From assembly GCA_963922205.1 (NCBI GenBank), contig CAWUHX010000160.1, forward strand, positions 124,001 through 188,000: a stretch of DNA of 64,000 bases, written 5' to 3'. Every line of letters begins with the position of its first letter. The first letter of the stretch is position 1. A program made the translations under genes and the position numbers. The stretch is from Romanomermis culicivorax. Taxonomy: Eukaryota; Nematoda; Enoplea; Mermithida; Mermithidae. A model generated the notes under the pieces. It saw only the letters and a list, made by a program, of their open reading frames with translations, made no database searches and was not told the origin of the DNA. Shown here one piece after another: positions 33,600-45,210 of this stretch.

Positions 33600-35364
33600 A
33601 GCTGTCATGCTTACACTGACCATGATAGGTGCAATATTTCGCCGGTCGTTTACATGACTGATTTCGTTGGAAATTTCGATTTTGAAGAGAAATCCCATAT
33701 AGGAATGTTTTCTCTATTCCGGAAATTCAGACTCATTCCTCGATCCAATTGCAACCTTCAATTTTCAAAATTATTAGTGTTTTGCAAATTTTCTTGGATT
33801 CCGAATTTTTCCAGGATTTGTGTTAAGCTTTCCTCGAACTCTCAGGTTTTCATTAGAGTCGAATTTTCTTGAAATGTGAGGGTATTTTGCTGTCTAGAGT
33901 CATTACTATTTAGGGATTGAGAGTTATCTCTGAAGGGAGGTTTCAAATCATCTCTAAAATGCGACTGAGATGGTGGCTGTTTGGACGGATTTTCGAGTTT
34001 GTTAACCAGTGTAGGTTGTTCTACTCTTACAGTCATTTGTTTATTTGCTTGCTGAATTTTCCCAACTTTTGCGATGGCTATAGCTAAATCAGTAATCATT
34101 TCTAGAGTACTTCCTTCAATCAAAACTCTGTAAATTTCTGGCATTTTCCAAAGAAAAGTTGTGATAACTTTTCTATGGCAATACTGAGCGCTTCTGTCAT
34201 AGTACAGTAAATGTAGGTAGGTGCTGATTCGATTTAAGAAAGCTGACAGATCTTTGGTTTCAAATGGAGTGATAGACTAGAGCTCGCATTGGAGCATATC
34301 TTGATCACAATTCGGTGCATTCATACACATCAAAATCTGTTTCACTTCATCATAGGATTGGACATCTCGTATGGTGTTCAAAGCACCATCAAAAGTCAAG
34401 CGACGCAACATGTGAAGTTTCACATATTCAGACGCATCAAGGCCAAACTCGTTTTCCAGCATGATGAAGAATTTCAACACTTGTTGATTTTGGGTCGAAT
34501 TATCTAATTTTTGTGGGGCTATTTTTTACAGATAGTCTTAATTCTCGTTTCATCATCAGCGAAAGATCTATGCACCTGAGAAGGCAGAATAGACGAAAAA
34601 TTTATCTGAGAGTTTAGTGTGTTTAGCGCGTTAGAGGGGTCAAACGTTTGTGTCGGGATGATCAGACCATCATCGTCATTGATTATACCTCGAAAACTAA
34701 GTTGACTTTTTCGATCGCTGATGGCGTTTTTTGGTTTTGTCAATTTCTGAGACTGAGTGTAAAAGCTCGTAGGTCTCACGATATTTTCGATTTCAGGAAC
34801 ATTTGGTTTTGATAGCTCTTCTTTCTGAGCTCTCATCGCTTCAATTTCAGTTTTAAACTCATCGAGAAGTTTTCGTTGTTGAGTGGCTATTGTAACTATT
34901 TCCCTTAACGCATTAGTAGTGTCGCCACGAAAATTTATCATTTCGGCATCACATTTTTGCATTACCTCGATATACGCATCATTATCAATGATTTTCCGAG
35001 TATCAGTCTCCTTCAGTTTTGGTTTTAGAAAGTTGAATTTTTGATTTTCGACAATTTTCAGAGGTAGAGATTGTGAAGTTTTTGGCGTTTTTTGCGGAGC
35101 GGATGTTTGTGATGAATCGAAATTATGCTTATCTGCTTCATAGAGAAGCAGTAGATTTGGATTTTCGCAGTCGAAATTTTCGATTTCTAGATCATTAGGA
35201 TTTGCTAGTTTTTTGTAGAAACCTTTTTCGTAACCTAGCGCAGTAGAGTGACAAGTGCAGTTTTCCTCCATTTTTCGGGTCGATTCCGGTAGTTTTTTGG
35301 ATTTTCGATATTTCACAAATTTCAGCGTTTCCTCAACCTTTAAACAAGCTGGTACAGTCACCAA
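33600..35364 (-). pseudogene. gypsy gag region
   Basis: A fossil gag upstream of protease on the minus strand. Visible parts are a charged N-terminal region, a capsid-like helical part (about 34480-34050) and a zinc-knuckle-like CTYHGQCKHDSSEC near 33640, followed by a Gln/Asn-rich linker. A few breaks interrupt it. Assignment is by position and the knuckle rather than strong sequence recognition. Confidence 0.7.
35346..35363 (-). other. Candidate primer-binding site of the gypsy element
   Basis: On the element strand TGGTGACTGTACCAG begins five bases after the LTR end. It begins with TGG, as required to pair with a tRNA CCA end. The tRNA species was not identified, so this is positional evidence only. 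Confidence 0.5.
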
Positions 35365-35368
35365 ATTA

Positions 35369-35954
35369 TGTTGTGCGTGAAAAATAAAAGACCATAATTA
35401 AACGCAATTAAGCTGTGTAGCTTGACGATTTATCGCGTGTTTTAATAAGAGATGTACGGAATGTGGAAGAGCATGCAGAATGCTAGAAACAGAACACTCG
35501 GAGTGTTAGACAAAATCAACGCAATGATAATCGTACGCAGGAGATTGATGGGCTCTTAGAGAGCACTATGTCAATTTATCCAGGGATCTTCGCTCAGGTC
35601 GTCAAAAGTTTTCAGATGCTGAAACTTGGGCGTTACTATCTTATCCTGTTGGGAGTTTCACCTGATCACTCAAACTATTTTCCAAATAGTTTGACTCAAC
35701 CTATATCACACACTCAAAACACAATTTACTAATGTACAAATCACCGCCTCAAACTCTAAAACTCTCCACACCAACAAAGACACAACCGTCTGGCTACAGT
35801 AAAAACAATCTCAATTGAAAACATTTTCACAATTTCTTCACGTCGTAGTCATGCCTCTCCGCGGGTCTTGTCACGATCTTTCCTTTCCTAACTTGCCAAT
35901 CTTTTACTCGAAAATGACACGAGCTTTACAAATACATCAATTTGCCCCACAACA
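35369..35954 (-). repeat. 5' LTR of the gypsy element (586 bp)
   Basis: On the plus strand it begins TGTTGTGCGTG and ends CCCCACAACA, giving the short inverted termini TGTTGTG/CACAACA typical of LTRs. Its last about 193 bases match 22396-22586. The target duplication cannot be tested because the other end is lost in the gap. Confidence 0.88.
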
Positions 35955-36366
35955 GATATCGATTTTCCTATTTGAATCAATCAAACACAAAAAGTAAGAA
36001 TTGCAGTTTTGAATCCGAATCTGACTGAATTAACAGAGAATATTCAAAATTTTTTCTTATTCATCAGTCATTGACAGCCTATAAAATTTTCTGCCATGAC
36101 ACTAATACACTGTTCAAAAAGAAATCGTTCGTTTTTGGGTCGAATATAGGAAAAGGAAATATTATATTCATGGACTCTGCACGAAGGGCTGGAAATTTTT
36201 TGCATTTTCACCCCTAAAACGTCTAAAAATCAAGGAGATTTAATGTTTGACCAGCCAAAAATTTTGTGCCAATTGGTACAAACGCTCAAATTTTTTTGTG
36301 CAATTTCAATTTTTTTTTGTGCCAAAAACCATGTTTTGGCACAAAAAAACTGATACAGACACTGTT
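35955..36366 (-). mobile_element. Fragment of the GTGCCAA hAT-type element family
   Basis: Reverse complement of sequence like 9270-9650, including TTTTTGTGTTTGATTGATTC, GGCTGTCAATGA and the terminal TTTTTTTGTGCCAAAACATGG. It is cut at 35954 by the gypsy insertion. The missing half is not found beyond the other LTR. Confidence 0.7.
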
Positions 36367-36639
36367 TTTTTCCCCGCACTATAATGTGGAAAAAAATCTG
36401 GGATGTGGAGATAAGATTATAATACTTCTAGCTGCCATTTTAAGGCTCCCTATCTAGTCTTAGATGATACAGGAAGCTTCCAGCCTACCCCCATCCAGGA
36501 TTTTCAAAAAAGCAGAGAATTTTCCAAAATTTGTTTAGAATTTACTGAACAAAAAAGAAAATCAAAATCATTTGAAGACGACTTATTTTCAGTCAGTTTA
36601 TGTGTGCTTGCGTTAATGGCAAAATTCAATGCTTGACGA

Positions 36640-37076
36640 AAAGTTAAGTATAATGATAAGTATAACTCCAAACTGGTAAAGCAAAAACAAATATTAGGTT
36701 ATATGATTCCTCTAATAGGTATATTAATATCGGGAATCAACTTCCAAATGAAAATTCTCAGTACTTCCAATTCACACACATTCAAAATGAAAATTGCCAT
36801 AATTGATTTCTCAGATTATCTTGGGGAAACGCATAGCCTATTACAGAAATGTAACCTGTGCTTCCTATTACTTGTCACTAAATATCCCTATTTTTGATCT
36901 CTAATTGGTCGTTCGAATCTTCTAAAATTTATCTTTCACATTTATTCACTATTTCCTCTTTCTTGACTAATTATATTTTGTACTGTAATTTTGCGTTCAT
37001 TTCAACAGGTAATAAAATCTTTCATTCATTCATTCATTCATTCATTCATTCATTCATTCATTCATTCATTCATTCA
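36640..37076 (+). mobile_element. LINE-C 3' end, copy 2, with ATTC tail
   Basis: It is homologous in order to 6820-7256: decayed KLVKQKQ..YMIP, then the conserved TACAGAAATGTAACCTGTGC segment and a 3' UTR ending in ATTC repeats. The C-terminal ORF2 region contains several frame shifts. It is 5'-truncated. Confidence 0.75.
37019..37076. repeat. (ATTC)n microsatellite at the LINE-C tail
   Basis: About fourteen perfect ATTC units. It is the 3' tail of the LINE copy, since the same shorter tail stands at the end of the copy at 6661-7256. Confidence 0.95.
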
Positions 37077-37199
37077 TAATAATTTAATTTGGGAATCGTG
37101 ATGTAAAGTACGATGATATTGCTGAAAATTTTTATTCTAAAAAAATTTAGGGGTGGGGTAATCCCCCCTTCCCCCCTCTAATTACGGGCCTGGCTTACA

Positions 37200-37930
37200 G
37201 CAGTTTTTTGCATAGTTATTTTAATAATAGTAATAAGTTTATTACGTCTTAATATGAGGAAAAATAGATTAAGTAAATTCAGCGAACATATGAAATAAAC
37301 AAGGCTAAATCACAGTAAATAAGGAACGTAAACGTAATAGGGTACACAGGTTACAAATGTAACATCTAATGCATACCCCCCCTGAATTTCATATTTGTAG
37401 AGTTTATCATGAAATGAGTGCAAACTAGAGGCATTAACAACTTCACTTAGTAAGGAATTTCAAATACTAATATATCTATTAAAAAATAAAATTTAAAAGT
37501 TGAACTGCGAGTAAAATTTTGAATTAGTTTATAATTGTGTTTCTGGCGAGTGACATTGATATTTAAAGAAAAATAATTATGAAAATCTAGGTGTGATTTA
37601 CCACGTATGATATTAAACATCATAGAAAGGGCAAAGTGCAAACTACGAGTCTCAAGTTTTTGTCATTTTAACTCATTGAATCATTGATTATAAGATAACC
37701 CAGATCTGAAGCCCATTATTCTTTTAGTGAATTTTCTCTGAACATCTTCCAAATATTGGATGTCAGCAGCAAAATGAGGGTTCTATAATGTTGTACAATA
37801 TTCTAAAATTAGGCGGACATATGTAACAAAAGCTCGAGTAAGGTTTCTTTTATTTCTAGAAAAGAAAGACTTCAAAATCAGTGAAGAACGGAAAACCAGT
37901 TTCTTAATATTGCGTTTCATCAGACTGCCC
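37200..37930 (-). mobile_element. LINE-D 3' end, minus strand
   Basis: The minus strand reads the ORF2 C-terminal domain (FVTYVRLILEYC, DIQYLEDVQRKFTKRIMG, then RHNYKL-like) followed by a 3' UTR to about 37200. The YVR-ILEY and VQR-FT motifs are typical of CR1/Jockey-like LINEs. Stops interrupt it. It lies tail to tail with the LINE-C copy at 36640-37076. Confidence 0.75.
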
Positions 37931-38096
37931 CATGGAGAGGGGTATGAGGGGTATTACCACCGCCTTAAGTCCTAAAAATTGTTCATTGATTACCTATTTT
38001 TGGGACAAAAAGGAGTGTTCAGTGGACATTTAGCTACACGATCCCCGCAAATGTTTAACTTCACCCCTAGCTGAAAAATTTGAGATTGGGGACTTC

Positions 38097-38426
38097 TGCG
38101 TCTCATGCAACATTATGGAAAGTATTATAAATGTAGAAATCTTTTGTTCAACATCTCTCAAGTTTTAAAACTCTTTTAAAGCAGGCTGAAACATGGATAA
38201 AACAGTAGCTACCGATTCGATGGCCGACTTTCAAAAGGCTTTTGGTATTGTTTCTCACCAAAACAGGTCGGAAAATTAGCTTCCTATCCTGTGACATCTC
38301 TGAACGTCTATTAAGTTGATTATACGCTTTCTATTTAATAGGATTCAACAGGTGAGAACCGTTAATTGCTTATCAGATCCGATTGGAGTTGCTATATAGT
38401 TGGTTTCCTCAGAATAGTCTGCTGGG
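38097..38426 (+). pseudogene. LINE-B-type reverse transcriptase fragment, left part
   Basis: The plus strand matches the LINE-B RT at 6090-5700 (MESIIN, ATDSMADFQKAFG, Q-SLLG). It is interrupted at 38427 by the element at 38427-40620 and continues at 40621. It has many frame shifts. Confidence 0.7.
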
Positions 38427-40620
38427 TAGTGATGTCCCTCGGATATTTTTTGACATCCAGAAATCCGGGTTTTTGAAAAGATCGGATCATACATATATAA
38501 CGTCTGGAAATGGGACAACTTTTTCGGGGCCGAGGGTCGCTGATTACCCAAAATTTTAAGAGAGGGGTCTCTGAAGGGGAAAATTTCTATTTTTCAAACA
38601 AAAAAGTCCAAAAATGATTCAAAAAATAGTAATTTTTGTCTAAAAACCCTTAAAAATTGTGTTCATGGCGCCAAGCATCGAGAAAATTGACGATTCTGAC
38701 CATTTTTTGTTCAAAAATTGACATTTTTCAGTATTTTTCCGTTCTTTTTTCCATTTTCAGCATTTGGATATCTTATCGAAATCGACGTGTGTTTTGAACT
38801 TTGAATTTTATGAAAACTAAGCTTTTAAAATGTTTTTTCATGGTATTACTGATGATGATTGATTTTGAAAATTTTCCTACTGCAATTTGCCATACTTGAC
38901 AATCATCAGGTGAGAAAAAATAGGGATAAAATCATCAGAAAAGTTACAATAAGAAACTGAACGTTGAATAGTTACATAGTGAACATTATTGATTGTGTTA
39001 GTGATTGAGAAACGGTACTTGACTTGCTGAAAGACAATTAGTGATCGATCACAGCTCCCGCTCTGGAAAATCCGGCCTATTTTTTGACCTCCGGCCTCTG
39101 GGCTGGAGATACTCTCTAAAGTTGCTGGAGGTTTTTATCAGGTTATATCCGTCCCCCTTGTGCACGGCCCTGTTATTATGTATAACCTAGCTCATGCTTT
39201 TAGCATGTCTACCTTCACTTCTCACTTAGTCTATAATAGTTTTAATCTTCCTTGACGAATTATCTCATTTTTTTATTATTAGGTAATCCTCAGTACTTTA
39301 TCTTGATATTTAACGACGATTCAAATTTTTTTATTGACACATTTTTTGGAAAAAATCAATACGTCAATTCCTTCACCTTGCCATATTCTTCAACCAACTC
39401 GGCTCCTATCAAGTCAAGAAATGAAGCTGGCAGCAGTAGCAGTCAAAGTGAAAGTAGTGATGATGAACTCAGTTCCTCTGGAAATGAATGATGTACAGTT
39501 GAGGAAGTTCAACTTCAGGTACCACATTTGTAGCATGATATATATATATTTTATCATACCTCCGGCCGGAGGTAAAATTAGACTTCCGGTCGATCACTTG
39601 CTAACACTTTAAATTAATAATAACTACATGTCTAAAACCAGCGCATAGCACTGTAAAATTTGAAAACTTTGACTTTCTGAAACGCACCAGAAGACACCTG
39701 TCTGTTCTTGACGGCTGACTTTTCTTTCACATTTGTGCAAAAAGTTTAAAGCTATAAAATCTCAAAAAACTAGAAATGTAAATAAGAAACAGTTATGCCT
39801 GTGTCTGATAGTCCAGTCGGTCGTATCACAACGTGGCGTCCGTGGTACTACGCGTTTTACTTTGGTGCCCATGCGATGATAGAAACATTAATTTATAAAG
39901 TTTAAAGTACATTCCGTGCTTTAGATCGATGAAAAAATATTGATTAAAAAAGAAAAAGAATATATAATTACACAAAGTTTACAAAAACCTTCTGAAGTAA
40001 ACATGGTAGATTATAGGTGAAATTTGTATAATGTGATATGTAAACTTGAAATCACTGATTCTTTTGTTCATCTCAGTTTCTTATTGACTAATTTTAAGTA
40101 CAATCCAAGAATTGTACGAGACAACACAATAGGAAATTGTTTCAGTTTTGAACTGAATGTGCTAAAAATTTATTTGCAGCAGACTGTTTCTCGAATGGGA
40201 TTGTATAAATTCTGAGAAGTCCGCAAAGACATATTAAAAATTTACTAGTATTAATTCTCTGAGCAATTTATTTCACCTAAGAAATGGTAGTGATAATGCA
40301 GTCTGATGAAGAAAATCAGAATAAAAAATCTAAAAAACAAACAGAAAATGTCAACTACAGGAAAAGATAAACCGAAAGATTGAAAAACTGCTAATTTGTC
40401 AATAAAAGTATATGTTAATCATTAGCTCTCAACTTTTTTAGTTCGTACCTATGCTACCTAAAAATTATAGACTGATTTGATTTCACTATCGTTTGTTCAA
40501 TGAATCTATTTATTGTCCTGACTTTATTATCTTTATTCACCGTTTGTGTTAAAAGTTTTCCATAAAAGGTTCGAATGTCCGGATATTTTTTCATATCCTG
40601 ATATCTGGCGAACATCACTA
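38427..40620. mobile_element. ATATCCGG-type hAT-like element, copy 1, inside LINE RT
   Basis: The ends TAGTGATGTCCCTCGG and GGCGAACATCACTA are inverted, with ATATCCGG-like subterminal motifs. Flanks CTGCTGGG and GTGCTGGG match at seven of eight bases, and removing the element rejoins the LINE codons LLG and VLGPNFF. Homologous interiors occur at 57314-59012 and 62460-63809. It contains nested pieces, including an M2-like start near 38489 and the 39170-39620 dispersed repeat. No transposase was seen. Confidence 0.75.
39369..39491 (+). other. Serine-rich acidic ORF tail inside a repeat
   Basis: A frame ending at 39491 reads PIKSRNEAGSSSSQSESSDD and ELSSSGNE, then stop. This resembles the acidic Ser tail of nuclear proteins. 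It lies within repeat sequence and has no upstream domain. It could be a transduced exon or a chance frame. Confidence 0.3.
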
Positions 40621-41190
40621 GTGCTGGGACCAAATTTTTTCATAATTTGCATAAATGATATTATTTGGTGTAGCCAAATTTATTTTTTTGTGGATGATGT
40701 GAAAAGATTGAATGTTGTAGAAAATACCATAATGCTACAAGCTAATCTTCTCAATGTTCATGAATGGTCATAGAAGTGGCAATTATGTATTTCTTTCGAG
40801 AAATGCTCTGTTTTGAGTCTTGGGAGAAATAGCCTCAGAGGTAGGTGTAAAATAAATGACTTTACGATTCCTACTGTTTCAGAGATGAAGGATCATATTG
40901 TTATGTTCGGCGAAGTCACTTCTCACTTTAATTAGATGGTTAAAAAGGGCATCTAGGGTAGCTAATCTGATTTTAAAATGTTTTCATTAAAATTTAAATT
41001 AATTAGAAATTGAGGGACTTAAATCCTATGTTTTGCCCATTTTGGAATATATAGTTTACCACTCAAAAATCCTTGTTAGGCTGAGGATACTAAAATGGAA
41101 TAGGAAGTTCAACGAGGTTTACAAAAAGACTTTTCGGTTATAAAGATTCAAGTCATAAGGAGCGCCTCAACAAATCTGGCCCTGATTAAC
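40621..41190 (+). pseudogene. LINE-B-type reverse transcriptase fragment, right part
   Basis: It continues the RT after the insertion: LGPNFFIICINDII, then FFVDDVKRLN at the FADD active-site position (F-V-D-D), then HEWS, and further decayed C-terminal sequence to about 41190. Stops are frequent. The right boundary is unclear. Confidence 0.7.
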
Positions 41191-41689
41191 TTGCATGGCG
41201 TATGTTATCGACTTATGATGTTCCTAATTTTTAAATTAAAAGTTATTCCACTTTTTCAGTTTATTTCCCTCTTTGAGTCCGTTTTATTATCGCACTTCCA
41301 ACTCACTTAAATTGTGCGAATCGAAATATTACTCTAATGCTTTAAAACATGACTTTTACTTGCGAAGTATTGATGTTTAAAATTCTTTACTAGATGAGAT
41401 CATTTGTTTCGATTCAAATGGAGTCTTTTTTGTAGCTCAATTCGCGCGTGCTTTTGTCTTTTCAATGAGCTCTTCTTCTCTACTCCGATTTAGTCTTGTT
41501 TTTTGGCTTCCAATAAATTTCTTTCTTTCAAAAAGTCAGAAAAACGCATTTTAGGAGGTAAAAATCTCAAAATTGTCCGGCGCATCGTGCTGCTGATAAT
41601 TATAATAATTATTGTTTGATAATCCAGCTCAGGTGCGGCCGTTAGCATGTATACTTCTCTTACTAGTTATCATTTATATAATAGTTCAC

Positions 41690-42360
41690 CCAGAATGTCT
41701 TATCCACCATTTTTTCCTCAAATGGGGTCCTTTGAGGAAAAAAATTTCGAAATGAGGAAAAAAAATTTGGGTATGGTTCTCATTGTGGAAAAAATTTTGG
41801 GGAATTCAAAACCGAAAAGATACGTTCTGGTGGACTTGAAAGGGTCAAAATCTCAAAATTTTCCGGCGCTTCGCGCCGGTCACGGGTACAATCTCGACTA
41901 TTCCCTATCAGGCGCGGCCGTTAGCATATCTACTTCGACTTACTAATTAATGCTCAACAGTTTCTGTCAATCAAGTTAGCTCGTTTCATTTTCTAATCGT
42001 TAACAGTCAATTATGTCGCCCAAAATTGAGATTTTTCATCAATTCCCTCAATTTTTTCTCTCGATGTTGGGAATTTTGTAAACGTCTACTACCTGAACTT
42101 TTGCGTTTATTGAAGATCATTCTAGACTGCGATTCTAGAACTTCTGTTTATGAATATCTGTTGGAGAGATTTATTTTCCAGCGTTTTAGAATATAAAAAC
42201 TGAAAAATTTTTCCGGCGCTGCGCGGTCGGATTTTTTATTTATTTCCCAATGTTGTGAAGGTTCAATTTCCAGCGTTTTAGGAAGTGAAAATCCTAAAAT
42301 TTTTCCGGCGCTCCGCGCCGGACCAAGAACTAAATAAAATTAGATGATTCTAATCAGAGC
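41690..42360. repeat. Dispersed repeat R1, copy 2
   Basis: About 95% identical by eye to 4850-5260 in the same orientation. It contains CCGGCGCTTCGCGCCGG at 41863-41879 and CCGGCGCTCCGCGCCGG at about 42305-42321. No coding function is seen. Confidence 0.75.
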
Positions 42361-43239
42361 CATAGAAATGTTAATAACGGATAAATTCCCGATAACTGTA
42401 TCGTTAACACGCTTCACCCGCTCCTGTAGAACACCAATATATTCGTCATGAGCTCATTTTGGCTAATATAACTAGAATTTTCTCAATTTTTTCCTCATTT
42501 TTGCAGGTTTCTGACTCCAAATACAACAAAATGCTCGGGTAGGCTCCTAAAATGCATAAAAAAGCATCCGTAGACACATTATAAACGTTTTTAAAAATGA
42601 GGAAAATTTTTGAAAAATGAGGAAAAAAATTTTGGGTCCGGTTCTCATGTGGAAAAAATCTTCGAGAAAAAAAAACGGTGGTCTTATCTCGTTGTTTAAT
42701 CAGGGATCTTTGATATTGCGTCTGAGTGTTTGACGATAATCAAGCTTTTTTCTTATTTCTTTCTCGGAACTTTTGCGCTCTCTGAAATTTTTTTGAACAT
42801 TGTGAACATAAATTTTTTCCTTTGATAAACGATTAAAACATCATATGCAACAGCGACAGAAGGTTTTGCAACTTGAAGAATCCAAATTTTCGGAGTTTTC
42901 CGATTTTTGAACTTTAGTTGCATGCTTTCAATATGATATTTCTATTTTGTTCGAGTATGAACAAGGATTGAATTGACTTAAAAATTATAGCGACCATGCA
43001 GGAGAAACGTTGAAGAGATTCATCTTCCAGCGTCCTAGATTATCGAAATCATTTTCCCGATTTTTGCTGCTTTGCTCAAGTTTATGAAACATCGTTGACT
43101 CCATTGCGATTTCCTACCTGGTCAGCTGATTGAAAATAGCAGCTACTTGCTCAAAGCTGAAGATCATTGTTGACTAAAAATTAACCATTAAATAAAAGAA
43201 TAAGTATTGAAAAGATTAGTTTTCTAGCGTTCTAGACAT
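42361..43239. other. Gene-free AT-rich DNA
   Basis: Decayed repeat-like sequence with no ORF, RNA gene or clear element ends recognised. Confidence 0.4.
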
Positions 43240-44845
43240 TAGTGATGTGCATCGGATATCCGGATATCCGGACGGATATTTTGAAAAACGGATATCCGGA
43301 TGTGAAAAAATATCCGGATATTTTCACTGTTCAAAAAGGAAGTAACGGTTACTGAGAAGCTGGTGCTACATTATGGGGTATTTTCATGTGAGCGAACTCC
43401 CAAACCGATTTCCATGTGAGCGATTCCCAATTGAGCGAATTCCGAATTGGGCGATTCCAAACGAGCGATCGAGAATTTAATAACACTTTCTTCATATTTG
43501 CCTTCTTTACCTTATATTTTTCTTTGTATGGATTTCTCTTTTCTTTCGTTTGTCTGTGTCTTCCTTCATTTTCTTCCTTCTTGTTATGTATTTTTTTCTT
43601 TTTTGCTCCTGATACAAAACATTACAAGTTTTCATTTTAATTCTTTTAATTTTAATTCTTGTCTTCTGTATAATTCTTGTACAGTTCGGCATGCTTGAGT
43701 CTTTTTTGTTGTTAATATGAAAATCTCCATAAAAATATAAACAAAAGAATGCTCAAAGAAACAAAACATCAAGAGAAAGGTAACGAAAAAAATAAAAAAG
43801 TAGGGAAAAGAAAAAAACATGAAAAAAGTGACAAGATAGGAAAAGCAGCAAGGAAGAAAGAAAAAATAATGTGAATCAGGAGAACAGAAAAAGAGACAGA
43901 TAAAGGAGTAAAAGCAAAAAACTATGATGAAAAGTTAGTGAGAGCGAAGAAAAAATCACGAAGGATAGAATCAAATAGGAAATGAAGCATGCCGAATTTA
44001 TATATATGGGAGACAATGCTTATTTAAAATGACAACTTGTTATCAAGGCCATACCCAGGGGGCAGGGGAGCGGCCGTCCCCCCTGGCAGTGAAAATTTTT
44101 AAACTGAATACGTACTTATATAATATATATAACTGATTGCCAAAAATTCTTACACATTATTTGCTGATCTGTATAAAATTCTTCATTTAGTCAAATTTCA
44201 GGACTTCAAATTGATTTTCTGATTTGAATTTGCTATTTTGTTTGATATTTTTTAATGAATCTTCTGACAAAAATGATTCGTTTTTTAATACTCAATATAT
44301 AGTACACTACGTAAAATGATATTTAAAAAAAATTTTGAAAATCCGCCCCCTCCTTGGACAAATCCTGGGTACGGTACTGCTTGTAATGTATTGTTTAATG
44401 AGCAAAAAAGGAAAGTGTAAGATGCTTAAAAGAAAGAAAATGAGAGAAAGCAGAGACAAAAGCTAAAAATGCAAAAACATACATAGACGAAAACACAAGC
44501 AACACAGAACGAAAGCAAAAAGAAATATATACAAAGAAAAATGTGAGGGAAAGGAGGAAAATGTGAGACAAGTGTTATTACATTCTCAATCGAATCGCCC
44601 AGTTGGGAATTCGCTTACTTGGGATTTGGGAATCGATCAGTTGGGAATAAATCCTACATTTTTACACTAAGTATCAACAACAAAAGGTTCAGTAGTATTG
44701 TAGTTGACCCAGTGTATTATTACTTATGTGACTTCTTTTTACCTCTTTGCAAGCAACATTTAAAATGTCCGGATATATCCGACTATCCGAATGTGCAAAA
44801 AACACGGATATCCGGATATGACAAATTTTCTGGCGCACATCACTA
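43240..44845. mobile_element. ATATCCGG-type hAT-like element, copy 2, with nested element
   Basis: The ends TAGTGATGTGCATCGG and GGCGCACATCACTA are inverted, with dense ATATCCGG motifs just inside both ends. The TSD is degenerate. Inside, 43384-43470 and 44580-44650 form a second inverted pair built from GGGAATTCGC/GCGAATTCC-like motifs, indicating a nested element. A further nested pair (CCATACCCAGG...CCTGGGTACGG) lies at about 44048-44384. Low-complexity ORFs here are rejected. Confidence 0.65.
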
Positions 44846-45036
44846 CTAATAGATGTGCTTGGTCAATCAGTTTGAGGGGAGTTAACTGGGATTTTGTCAC
44901 GGTGGTAACTATTAATCGAAATCCGTAAATTTCTCGGCGGTTAGCGCCGAAGAAAGAGTAATTCAAATCCGTTTAAAAAAAAAATTCAAAAAATTCTGAT
45001 CTCTTCCGCCAAACGGCGAAAGGACTCTTAAAAAAA

Positions 45037-45210
45037 GAACACTGGTGCCAAAAAGCATTGCCGAGCGAGAGCTATCATCAATTTGTTGCTTGTAAAAATT
45101 TATAAATTTTGAGTTTTGTTCTGACAGCTTTTCTGGCACAGGGTTAACCTTAGGCTTAGGAAACGTCAAATTGATGATAGTTATCGCTCTGCAATGCTTA
45201 GTGTTTGTTT
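45037..45210. repeat. Palindromic MITE-like hairpin
   Basis: About 45 bp at 45040-45085 (AGCATTGCCGAGCGAGAGC, ATCATCAATTTG) is mirrored at 45167-45208 (CAAATTGATGAT, GCTCTGCAATGCTTAGTG) with a few mismatches. It has no coding content. Confidence 0.6.

Larger units (their letters stand above)
27602..33660 (-). pseudogene. gypsy pol region (protease, RT, RNase H, integrase)
   Basis: A fossil pol. A protease segment with DTGAQCSVISS lies near 33000-32950. Reverse transcriptase (about 32180-30400 excluding the hAT) shows the VYIDDIIVFS active-site signature of Ty3/gypsy. RNase H has TDASTTA. A His/Cys zinc-binding segment (about 29220) precedes the integrase core (about 29170-27950 excluding the MITE). 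It is interrupted by DNA transposons at 28330-28914 and 30678-31792 and carries several other breaks. Confidence 0.88.
22396..35954 (-). mobile_element. Ty3/gypsy LTR retrotransposon, broken, minus strand
   Basis: A fossil element of about 13.6 kb including later insertions. It has a complete 5' LTR (35369-35954), a 3' LTR cut short by the assembly gap (22396-22586), a polypurine tract, and gag, protease, reverse transcriptase/RNase H and integrase in Ty3/gypsy order, followed by an unusual extra ORF block. The alignable LTR parts differ at about 17 of 193 positions by hand count (about 9%), so it is old, plausibly many millions of years. Roughly fifteen to twenty stops and frame shifts break it. 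Two DNA transposons are inserted in pol. Confidence 0.9.

Noticed and set aside
27067-35364. Polinton/Maverick or BEL/Pao classification of the large element
   Set aside because: LTRs, VYIDDIIVFS and the RT-RNase H-integrase order point to Ty3/gypsy; no protein-primed polymerase or packaging ATPase was seen.
37019-37076. Regular short repeats, considered as a CRISPR-like array
   Set aside because: It is a plain 4-bp microsatellite with no spacers, at a LINE 3' tail.
43416-43820. Low-complexity ORFs on both strands
   Set aside because: They are Phe/Lys-rich products of T/A-rich repeat DNA within a transposon.
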